Assembly: GCA_013396635.1 (NCBI GenBank)
Contig: WBMW01001704.1
Location: 113,132 to 177,131, forward strand
From: Penelope pileata
Taxonomy: Eukaryota > Chordata > Aves > Galliformes > Cracidae
Direction of reading: 5' to 3'
DNA length: 64,000 nt
The notes below the pieces were generated by a model, which was not told the origin of the DNA, did not search any database, and worked only from the letters and a program-made list of their open reading frames with translations. Shown one piece after another: positions 34,301-46,300 of the stretch. A program made the translations under genes and the position numbers. Within the stretch, counting starts at the first letter, position 1, and each line of letters begins with the position of its first letter.

Positions 34301-37300
34301 GTCTGGCAGTTTAAATAAAGAACTCCCTTTACAGTCATCACAAAAAAGTCTTATTTCTCTCCGCTAAGCCAGGAATACTCCACTAGGCTATGGACCAGCC
34401 CTAGATGCAAGTGGTTCTTAATCATCAGGCTGGACCCGACCCAGGGATAGAACAGAGAAGCGTTCCAGAGCCCATCCGTCCTCTGGGTTGCTGCTTTTAG
34501 TGTTTACTGAAGTGAGGAGGCTACACAGTCTAGCGGGCTGGAAACCATGGGCCTGCTCCTGGCTCTGCTGCTGGGGCTCGCGGTAGCATTGGGTGAGCAC
34601 TTCCCCTCCGCCAGCTCGTTGGGAAATGTGGACGGGGTAGCCCTCCTGCACCATGCTCCCCAAGATGTGCGTGGTGGTGAGCAGTGCTGCCAAGGAGACA
34701 GCCTTGCGTGAGAGCCTACAAGCAAAATCTGACTTACCCAGCGTGCCACAGGGCTTATTCTTGTAGATGCAGATGTCGTATCTGCAAAGACAAGGAGAGG
34801 GCAGCATTAAGAACATGCACAATGGTGGTGGCTCCAAAATCTTTCACAAATGCTTCTCAGTTTTACCAATGATTTCGTGTACAACGCAGCATGCATGGTT
34901 CACACAACGCTTCTGGAATAGGAAGGACAGACTGGAACAGGTAAGAGATGCCTCTGGTCCATATTTTGCAGCACTCACTTTCCCCAGGCTGAGGTGCACT
35001 GTGGTTTTTTAAGGGTAGCTCCCATGTATCAGTCACTCAACTACAGAGCAGCTCTGGACGGGGTCAGAGGTTGGGTTCTGATGAAGCGCAGTGAGCCAGC
35101 AGCCTCGAAGCAACGTGGGTTTGGCTGGACAGTCCAGTGCTGCTCATGAGCATCCAGCACACTCCTGTGAGCCAGCTCCTTCCCTTCAGGGAGGCATCAG
35201 GCTCACAGAACTGCCCTGTCTGATGAGGACAGGGCCAGCCTCATCTCTGCAGAATGGGGTCTGCTTCAGTAAACTGTATCAATCAAATACGTAGCTTTTT
35301 TTTTAACAAGAAAATTTTCAGTTTGAAAATATGCATCATTTCAAAATTCACTTTAGTTTCATTATAACAGTAATGTGATTTTTTATGATTTTTTTTCAGT
35401 TCTTTACTGAGAATTTTCCAACCAAATTCAATATGGGCTAATTCAAGACGACTCTTTCCTCTGTTCCTGGCCTCGACCTCCAGCCATTGCATCAAGGAAC
35501 CGACTGTTTGCACATCATCAGCTGCCTACAAGGAAAAGCTAAACAAGGACAGCAAAGTAAAATTTCCTCCCAGCTGAAAGGCAGCACCCTTGCAATGGGA
35601 CACTGGCAACATCTCCAGGAGATGGAGTTTAGGCCAGGAAGTGAATATTGTCATGTAACTGTGGAGATGAGCTGCATGCCCTCCCTGCCTCTGCTTACAC
35701 ACCTTCTCCATGTTCTGCCCTTTTCATGGACCTCAGACACAAATATTTGGGTCTTTGCAAAGAGTTGGCTGAAAGGGACAATGTTACGTTCAAATCTACA
35801 TGGGGAACAGCCAGGTTGTGGGTGCTGCTCCTCGGCCACGAGGTGCATTTCAGCCTGAGGGTGATTTGGGTGCACGACGCTGAGGACATTGGTTGTGACG
35901 TGGGCTTTTGGGACTCGTGCACGGGCAGTGGGACCTTCTGACACCACTCACCCTGCTGCACCCATGGGGATGAAAGCAGGGAAGAAGCACACTGACAGCA
36001 CACAAGGGGTTAAGTGCTCCTGGTGACGGCTCCCGTCCCCTTGGCCCCTAGTGCTCTCTGGAAGTGTCCAAACCTCTCACCCCCGGCAGGAAACCGAACG
36101 AGTGAAAAACATTTGTTGCTTTGTTTCGAGCGGATACGTGAAAGCCTTCTGAGGCTGTGATTTGACACGTCTCCTCCAGAGAAAAAAGCCCTCAGCTCAG
36201 CAAGATGTTATCGGGAGACGGGGATTTATTAGCGATGGGGCCGGATGTGCTGGTGCTGTCCAAGCCCCGGCGCGGCCGTCAGCGAGTCCCTCAGGGACAG
36301 CGCAAACATCTGGTGCGAGGCCGAAGAATTCGGAGTGTGCGTTCGCATCCCGCACGTGTGGGGGAAAAGCAGATGCTGCAGCCCCGGGAGAGTGAGGCTG
36401 GGGTCAACGAGGCCTTCTGCTTGCACCCCCAAACACTGCAAGGCTCTCATGGGCTCATAGGATGTACGTGGTTCTGCTACTTAATAGGGAAAAACCCTGC
36501 AACTAAATCTTATAGTTTTGCCTCTAGGGTCCCTGCACCTCCAGCCAAGCAGTGTTATGTGGGCACTGTCCCTCTGGTGCCCAGCATGCAGCTGGTGCCT
36601 GGGTGCTGAGCTGTTTCTTGGCACCCTCCATCCTCACAGCTCTCCCCTCCATGGCCTCCGTCCTTCCAGCTTTCCCTTCAGCATCCTCTGTGCTTCAGCC
36701 ACCCATCTGTACCCAGCTGCTTCAGGCTCAGGCACCCAGCTGTTGTGACGGGGATTATTCATCCTATGTGTGAAGGTTCAGAAGCCTTCATCCAGCTTGG
36801 GGAGGTCTAACTCAGCATCCAGCTTAACCTGCTGACCCAGGCCACTGTTACAGCAGTGGGGAGAGACAGGCACCTCTGGGTGAGGACTGTTCTTCTCCTA
36901 AGGAAGACGGGATGAAGTCACTTCAAGGGTTACCTATCAGCTGCCAAGGAGAGAGCTCAGTCGTACATGTAGGCACCTAAAAAGAGGTGTGTCAGATTCT
37001 ATGCTGGCTGGAGACCCTCTATCATTGTCATGATGCTCAGGTCCCACTTGTATCCTTTTCCCCAACCTTCACAGAGGAGGCAGGAAGGTCAGGCTCTCCA
37101 TCTCAGTAGGATGCCCAATGTCCAAGGGATGGGATGCTCTGGGATGCATTCCCACATGCACCATATGTTGCTGCACACTCTGCTCCATGCACTTCCTGGT
37201 GCACAAATATCCATTGTTGCAAACTAAGCTCCTTGAGAGCACAACAAAATGGAAGGAAGACATTGGAGGATGGATGATGGTTATCTGATGTGCAGTAATC

Positions 37301-40300
37301 TGTATTGCTGCAAGGGAACTGGCTGGTCTGAAGGGACAGCTGCTGCCAGCTCAGCTCGTGGGGGAGCACACGGGGGGAAGCCTTGGGTGAGCCACTTGGA
37401 TGGAGGCAGAGGACAGCTGCACAGATGGCCCCGAGTGAGGACAGAGCTGCCAAGGTTGGGGTCAGCCTTACCTGGTGATCAGCACCGCGGTGTCATGGTT
37501 GGCGATGCCGTTCTCGGGGATGGCGTTCCCATTGCCGTTCCTGTTCACAATGGATTTCTGCCACTTGCAGAAGCTGTCCAGGGATTTCCCAGCATGGTGG
37601 TTAATCTCCAATGTGGGCTGGAATGGAAGCAATATAACAGCATGTTCCCAGGGAAGCTCTGATGTGAAGGCACTGATGATTTTCATGCCAGCAGAGCACT
37701 GAAACCAGTCCAGATGTCCTCCCTCCATCACAGAGACCACGGGGTAGCAAGACTTCAGGGGTACTAAAGCTACTTAAGCCTCTCCAAAGCCACCTTATCC
37801 TAGAAACAGTCCTCAGAGTCTCAGTTTCCCAGTCCATAGCCTGAAACCAGTTCCCAGCTGCCCTTGGAAACACACAGTGCACCCAGCAGAAGGCACAGAG
37901 GGCACCTCCCGGGGTGACATCCAGGGGGAACGCACAGTCCCACAGAGGGAATGCAACAGCACGATGGAAGCAGCTCATCAAAGCCTAGCTTACCTGATCC
38001 TCAGTGAGGAGAATCAGCCGAGTCACCAGGATATTGACAATATTGCCCAGACTCGAGTCCTGGAAAAGTTTGGCAACCTGACCTCCAAGAAACAAGAAAA
38101 GACGAGTCTTAAAAATGAGCTCGCTAGCTGGGTGACGGTGCAGGTGGCTGCTGAGCAGGCACACGCACACTTGTGGAGGGAAACAGCACTCCTGTGGGGT
38201 CTAAACATCATCCTTTTAGGAAGAAGAAATGGGAATGAGTCTCTAGGTTACTATTTGGATTGCAAAATCTCCTATAATGTGTTCTGACCTGGGTGTCTCC
38301 TTCTGAGAAATTTGAATGGTGAAGATGGAATCCCGCAGTGCCTGCTCCTGGCTCCTTCAGGTGAGGAAGCCCCGTGGCTTGGGATTATGCAGCCTCAGGG
38401 ATGGAGCTTTGCTGACTGCCCATCAGCAGGGAACGAGACAGTATCTCTCAGAAATCTGCTGCCACACGGTGGGTGTTTTACAGCAGATGAAACAGTTAGA
38501 AACTGCATTGTTTTAAAATCTGGCATCTGCTTTAGAAATGCAAACAGAGCAAGCCATGAAAAGAGATCCTGCGGAGGACAGGACAAAGAACCATCACAAG
38601 AGGGGCTTTCACTGGTTTGATGGATAACCTCCAAACCCATCTCACCTCACAGGAGGACTCAGCATGACCAATTCAGGCTGTTAATGCCTCTAGCCTGGCA
38701 TCCTGCTGCCAGCAATGACCTAAACGTGATGCAGCAGAGGAAGCTCCAGCACAGTAACCCAGCGACGCAGGCAGTGCTGTATGGAAGATCAGGGGGCACT
38801 TCTCCCTACCCCTCACGCTGATCAGCCCCCAGGCGTGAGAGCTGACTGTCCTTATGCTTTCCCATGTGTCTCTCAGCTTGGCTGGACCCATTTGCATTGC
38901 TAATTTGAGATGAGAGATGCTGTTCAAAGAAAGGGTTTTGTTCTCCCAGTCTAGATCTGGCCTAGCCATGGTCATGGAGGCCATAGAATTTAGCTCTCCT
39001 GAAGTGCCTCCCCCTGCATAACAGTCCCTGCAGGCTTCGGAGTATCGCTGCTCTGGGGCAGTGGCAGTATGTCAGGATTGTCACTAGAAGAAACCACTGC
39101 AATCCTGGAACGGATCTCACTTCCCCGCTGTGCTCCCTCCGTACCACTTGTCATCTCACAGGAAAAGCACATCACACCTTTTGCCAAACCCAGGCATCTG
39201 GGGTTCAGAGCAGGATTTACCCCAGCTCTCTCTCTGCTGCTGTGCGTGTGAGCCTCTGGGCTCCCCAAGGCTCATGATGTGGTTATAACACTTACAATAT
39301 TCATGATGGCCAGGATGTACTGCTCTATGTCCCTCCGGCCGTGGTACCCCACCATCATTTTGTCGGCCACCACCAGGGTCTCCACGTAGCGCTCGGTGCT
39401 GACGGATCTCTTCAGGGGCAGCTGCCCTCGCTGGCTGTGGTTGCCTGAAGGCTTCAGTGGGGATGGCTTCAGTGTCCGCAGCCACCAGTGCCTCCCCTTC
39501 CAGGGCTTCTCATCTGAGGAGGGAAAGAGATTCTGCTGTTGCTCTCCAGCAGCACAAAGAGGTGAGGGGTGGACACTATTAGCGTGGTTTCAGTGCTGGG
39601 AAGGAAAGGCATTTAGAAACTACACAGACATAATCTGACAATAAAGCCATTGCAGATCATTTCCTCTTTCCTTTTCCTGCCAGGACCTGAATTTAGGACT
39701 TGGCTTTTCCTCCGCAGACATGGCTGCAGCCTCCAAAGCAGCAGCAGGTTTGTAGGACTTCACTCCAGGCTTTGAGCGCTACTGACCTGACTGCAGAGAT
39801 GTCCCCAGCAGGGCCATCAGCTCTGGCCCCACGTCTGGCTCCCACTGTAGGGCAGGAGAGCTGTCTGCAGGGCTTACAGCCCCTGCTGCTGCCCTGTGGG
39901 GAGAGCTGGCTGCATCCTCCTCTGCTCTCATGCTGGATCACCACATACCCAGAGAGACTGGGTGCCAGAGGGGCCAGGGACTTCACTCCAGCTCTGGGAC
40001 ACAGACCGACTGCTGGCAAGGAGGAGAAGGGCACAGGCGCAGGGGGAAGAGGCTGAGCATGCGTGAAATATGATTTCTCAATACCTTTTAAATTGGCCAA
40101 ATGTGGGAGGATTTTTATAAGAACAATAAGAGAGAATTTTTTCCCTATTCCACCCTCTATTTACAAATCTAAAAGCCCTGCTGTGTAGAAGAGAGTACAA
40201 GAGCTTTCCAGAAACCAGGCCACCAGAAACGTTTAGTATGGGTAAAAGTAAATACACGAAGAAAACTTTTTAAATGCAAGAGGGTGGATTTGTTTATTTG

Positions 40301-43300
40301 CCACAGAGGGCAGTGTGGACTTTCCAAACCTCATCTATCGGGACTTTGCCAGGACTAGCGATGTGTTGGTGGGCACAGATACCTAGCACGCCGCAGGCTG
40401 CATCCATGTGTGGGTACTGGAGGGACGATCGCTTGTACACAACGTGGGGGCTGCCCTTGCCCTCGTTCCCTGCGCTGACGTTGGCTCCTGGGCTCAGCGG
40501 TTCGATGAAATATTCCTCCTCATCCGCGACTATTACCCCGTGCTGTGAAAGGAAAGAGAAGAGAAGAGAAGAATTAAAGGGGTAGGGAGAGACGTGGGTG
40601 ACATGCGGGTGGTTTCTCCTAACGAACTTTCTGATGGTCAGCCACTAAATTTCTGGGGTCTGACAAATAGCTTAGAGAACATGCAGGAATCCTTCATTTA
40701 TGCACAAACACTGAATCATACAAAGCTATGGACCAGAGCAAACGGAACCAGCTGCTCATGGATACCTTGAGGCTTCTATGCTGATCAAAGTTCTTTGGAA
40801 ATCATGGTCTTCCCTTACAAAATTATAAGTCAGTTGTTTCCTATTCCACGCACTCATTGACCTAATTAAGAGCTGTCTATGGGATCCTAAGTACCATGTC
40901 TTCAAGCATCACCACAACTCAGCAGTGAGATCTGCCTCTTTTGATTCTCAGCCTTTCCAAGAAGCCTTCGGAAGCAGCTCAGGACCTTGACACCTGCTAG
41001 GAAATTGAGGCACAGAGCTGCAGAGGAGAGTTGATGCTTGCTTCTTTGAATCTTTACAACGTGAAGCCTGATTTTCAGCAATGCTGAGCAGGGCCAGAGC
41101 CTTTCTCTGCAGCCTAAAACCCCACAACCATCACTGCTCCTTTTACACCCAACTGCTTTTTCAATCAGATATCTTGTTTCTGCTCCTGTATTTGTTAATT
41201 TAGCTATTCAAATTTTTCTTGTTTTTCTCCCTTACTTTACTCTTTGAATGAACAAATCTGGGCTGTAAGCCCAGAGTTTGCCCTCTGCAAATGCACCTCC
41301 TCGCAAGGCCACAACAACCAGCAGGAGCCCAGCAGGATGCGCAACGCAGCTCATCAGCTGTTTGCAAATCTCTCCTCTGTGGCTGGTCCCACCCTTGCAG
41401 AAAGCTTTGCCTCTGCATAAAACATTTGGGCATTCTAAAAAACTTTCTGTAAGAAATAGTAGAATGTTGTTTTTGCAGGACCCTCCTTCCTGTCTCCTGA
41501 TTTCCCTAACCTTCCCCAAAGACTCTAGAACATGCCTGAAACCCCCTCAAATGTCTCCCACAGGACCCCAAAGTGCCCTTATAGACTCCCCCTCCAAGTT
41601 AGAGAGTATAAGATTGATTTTCACTTGTATTGTCTTCTCTTCTGTATCTGTATCCTTCATTTGGATATGTGCTGTTCTGCTCTCTAAGATTGTAGAAGGA
41701 TTCCTTGCTGCAGAATGTGCTGTACCTTATTTACGATACTGTGTGTGTGAGGATGGTGTAAATAGAACACTGTGACCAAGAAGGCCAGTTGAAACACAGC
41801 ATATAGCAATACAGGGTATAGTTTTGGCTAATTCTTGGGAACAAGGCCGGAGAGTCCATGTTTCTGAAGGGTACCAGGAGAAGGACCAGCTAACTGACTC
41901 TGAGGCCTGAATTTGCTCAAAGGTTACTCGGAAAAAGGGACAATGCTTACACCGACCATGAAGCAAAGAGGGGAGGAGAATTGGAAAGAATCATACCCAA
42001 GTTGTAATCAGGTGCAGGACATTGGGCAGTATCGGATAGGTTGTAGGCTGTGAGCCCTGAAGTACTCAACCAATGAGGAACCAGGGCAGGGGGAGAATAA
42101 AAACTGCTGTACATTTCTGCTTGGGGTGCCTACCTGCTAGGTCACCTGCTTTGCAAAGTGTCAATAAAGGGCCATTCACCTAATACTCTGCCTGAGCCTA
42201 AGTTATTGGCCATCGAGCGTTTCTCACATTCCTCCAGCCTAATGTGACATAAGCAGAAGCTTCATCAACTGCAGCGACTTTCTCATTCAGTCTCACCTCC
42301 AAGAAACAGGGGTGTTCTATGAGCTGAACTTTACCAGCGAGCAACTGAGGCATGGGAACTGCCTGACTTTGCTCAGGCAGACCAAGAAGCACCCCAAAAG
42401 TCTAAGTCTCACATTACCTGGATGTTCCCCCACTCCTGCGTGTCAGCAGAGCTCTGGGTGCACAGAGCCCAATCCTGCCATCAGCTCTGCACTGACGGGA
42501 TGTCACAGCATCTCACCTCGTGACACAGCGGGACGGGAGCCCTGCTCTGCCCAGAGGGGTGTGGGGAAGCAGATCTCAGTAAAACATCTTGAGGTCCTTG
42601 TGTGGAAGGAACCAACTATGTAGCAGCATTACTGCCAAATAAGTGGGGAGAGCTTCTTCGAGGTGGATGCTGCCTCCGTAATAGGTCTCTCCCCACCTCC
42701 CTCCCTGCTACAAAAGCTGAATCGGGGCAGTGTGTGTGCAGTGAAGTCCCCATCTCCAGAGTGCCGGGGGATTTCCTCCTGCACCAGGCCTGTTGCTCTT
42801 GGCTCCGCTCCACCTTTTCAAACACAAGCGAGGTACTGTGAGGTTAGCCTGGCGAGGGCTCCGGCGGAAAGCTGAGTGTTGGCCTGCGAAGCCAGCTGGC
42901 TGCCGGCTTTGCGGGACGGGGAGAAGGAGGTCACCGCCGGCTTGGGGCAGAGCAGCGGGAGGGGAGAGCACGTCCTGCCTGAAAACCAGGAGCCACTGGA
43001 AAGGGCCGACACTCCGACTCGGAGACACTCTAGAGCATACAAGAGGCCCTGGGACCCTGTGGGAGCAAAGCTCTGCTGTCATGGCAGTCTGAGCCCCCTG
43101 GCGCTGACCCGAAAGCCAAACCCTGAGGTGGACATGACACGTGTGTGTTGAAAAGGGGCGGTGAGAAGCCCTGAGAGAGATCTCTGTGGTTTGTGGGGGA
43201 GCTCAGCTGGATATCCTGTCTGTGATTCACCCAGGTCATCTGCAGAGCAAGGATGGTTTATCCTGTTAGCTTACAGCCACGCTGAGGACAGGCACGGCCG

Positions 43301-46300
43301 CATACTGCAGCTCGGCTCGTCCACCTCCTCGCACAGCTTGACGTCAGCCCCGGCAGCGGGGCCATCTGCCCAGCTCCAAACATCTCATGTTCCCGCTGCC
43401 TTCAGGAGGGCCCTTCAGACGAAAGCACGGTTTCAGCAGACACAAAGGGCTGAGAACTCAGCCTTTAAAGCGGCCTTTGAGGAGCTCTGACGCAGGAGGT
43501 AAGACAGGGACATTTCTCTCCTGAGGTTGTTTACGCCATGCAGCCGGTAGGCCAAAACACAGCTTTGCCTAACCCGGGCCTTCCTCAGGCTGCTCCTGCA
43601 GGCTCCAGCTGCCTTGTGCTGGGCCCTGCTGGCAGCTCACAGCTCTGCGTGTTTTGAAAAATCGGTCATTCTGCTCTTCCCTTACAAGTTAAGCCTGAGT
43701 GAGTCGCATCCCGCTCTGGCTGCAGCGTGGCCACGGGGTGAGGCCTGCTGGGCTCGCTGGGCGCAGACATGGCGGCAATGGCTGATGGCATGGGGCTGGG
43801 CAGAGGAGTCATAGAATCACTAAGGTTGGAAAAGACATCTAAGATCACTCAATCCAACCCCAACCCATCCCCACTATGCCCACTGAGCCATGTCCCTCAA
43901 TGCCACATCTCCACATTTCTTGAACACCTCCAGGGACTATGACTCTACCACCTCCCTGGGCAGCCCATTCCAATGCATTACAACTCTTTCTGAGAATAAA
44001 TTTTTCCTAATATCCAACCTGAACCTACCCAGGTGCAACTTGAGCCCATTACCTCTCATCCTGTTGATGGGAGCAAACCCAGGTATTAGCAGCTGGGGTG
44101 CCATGAGGTGCAAGTCACACTGCAAGTGTTCGAAAACAAAGCAATTTACAGAGACGTGCACAAATTGGGATGTGAAAATTGAACAAGGCTTGAGGCTTGA
44201 TATCCATTTTCACACCTTTGTGTCGAGCCCTTCTGTGGAGTCATCCCCATCTCTCTTCCTCTGCGCATCCTAAAACCAGCACTAGTCTCTGCCTCCACGC
44301 ATTTAACACCACAACACAGCCCCTTTTGCATCATCTGGGAGTCCCCGAGACCTTCTGCTGTCCCCATCTGTCCCCTGCTAAGCAGACCTGGTGCTGCCCA
44401 GAGGCTTCAGGAAAGCAGGAGTGGTGCCGGGAGGGCTCAGCTGCTGATCACCCAGAGCTCTGCGCAGGTCTGCTTGGGTGGAAGTGCAGCCCCACTCTGC
44501 CAGCTAAAGACACCTGCCTGCCCTGGGCCAAATTCCTGACCCTGTTGTCCTCGCAAAGTCTGAGGACCTCCCTTCTTGCTGATGCCTGCAGCCCTCCACA
44601 GCAGGAGAAGAGAGTTCAGAAAAAGGAGAGGTTGCTGGATGACCTCCCTTACACCTTTGCACCTGGCTGCATTTTCCAGACAATCCCTGGTATCTCTCCA
44701 GAGCTGGATCATCTGTGGTCTAAAATATGCCAGGGCAAGTGCAGCCAGGCCGTTGCTTACCCTGCTCCTGGTGCCCTCTGAAGCACGAGGTAGGCTAAAG
44801 CTGGATCATTCCTGGCCAGCAGCGTTCAGCTCACCCTTCAGCTCTTCTATTGTGAACATCAGTAAATTATCTAGGACTTCAGCAGAGGTCCAGTATCTAA
44901 ACAAAAGGCTAACTTGGGAATCAAGAATTTATGCAGCTCTGACTTTTGGCTGTGAGATGGAAACATTAGACGCTCTGATATAATGAGTCAGATTCTCATT
45001 TCTGTTAATAACCCGCAGCACTGTTCTGGCAATGTGATTTAGCAATAAATCAAATGTGAATTCATTCCCAGTGTGGAAGCTCTTCCACACTGCCAGAATG
45101 CTGCTAAGAGGTGGGGTTGTAGCATAAATATGAATCTGGCCTACTGAGTTCTTTTCTACATGTTGCTCCTCCAAGGGAGCCATCATCCTTGGGATTCACT
45201 AACAGGGTATGTTTGCTCCATCCCTCCATCTGGCAGGTCTTAAAATGCGCTTTGTGAGCCAGAAGTATCAGAAAAATCACAGAAAAATAAGGATGGAAGT
45301 CTTTAACCTATTCCCAGTGCTGAAAGAGCTAATGAATCATACCTGGAGCATTTTTGAGAGGCATTTCACTGGCCTATGCTTAAAGATCTCCAATGATGTT
45401 GGGGCCACGCATTCTTCAAGCAATTGAGTCGAGAGCTCAGCTATCCTTAGCACTAATGTCTACCATTAAGTTTTCCTGCTGATATTTAAGACCATGATGT
45501 CTAACCCTTGCTGTTGGGAATATACAGAACAGATAATTTCCTCCTTCTCTGAAGCAGCCTTGCTGCTTTTGATGGATGCCATCTTGCCCCGCCTTGGTGT
45601 TCTCTTTTTCACATTGAAAAACACTGACTATCTCAAGTTTTTCCCCAGAAGCCGTGTTTTCAGCTCCTGGAATCTGGACAGAGGTGACTAGCAGCCCCAG
45701 GAATGGATCTGCAGTTATAAGGAACTGAATGCACTTCTGACATTCTTGGTTGTGATATGAAATTTCTGCCCTCCTGCATTTCTTTCTCACTACCTGGAGG
45801 AGTCTGTGAGAGCTGTAATCACGGTCTAAAGCCTGGATTATCCCATTCCAGTTAAAATCGGTGGAAAAGCTCCTACTGACTTTGGTAGAAACTGGATCTC
45901 AACAAGGATCAGGCAGTCCTACAGATCTAAAGAGAAGACATGGCTTTCACTGTCTGCTGACTTTTGATGCCACTTTGCAATATCCTAATTAAACATCAAT
46001 CTGGAGTGTTTCCCACCACCATGGATCCATCTGTTGGGACCCAAATTGAGTTTCTACAGCAAATATCAAAGAAGCTGCAATCTGTTCTGCTTTATGGGTA
46101 GCTCTAGTTGTTAGTGTGGATCTTGGTGGAGCAAAATCTGGGGACTCACCAGTCCATTGCAGTTGCTGATGGCGACCTTTGAGTTCAGGTACTGATCCTG
46201 CAGGTGACCTGCATAGTGGCAATCCTCGTGGAAGTCATGCTGCCAGTCCACACCATCTCGCTTCCAGTATTCGACAGTGAAGTGCTCAGCCAGCAGGTTA

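Larger units (their letters stand above)
40543..46149. other. ADAMTS10 intron 2
   Basis: A 5.6-kb intron holding a solo LTR (41771-42228), a CpG-rich patch with a palindromic CRE (about 42840-43370), a CR1 fragment (43810-44090) and a near-perfect hairpin (45069-45092). No coding sequence is recognised. Confidence 0.75.

Noticed and set aside
36205..36609. Plus-strand Arg-rich open frame in the CpG patch
   Set aside because: Arg and Gly richness follows from CpG content; no homology, and it lies inside an ADAMTS10 intron.
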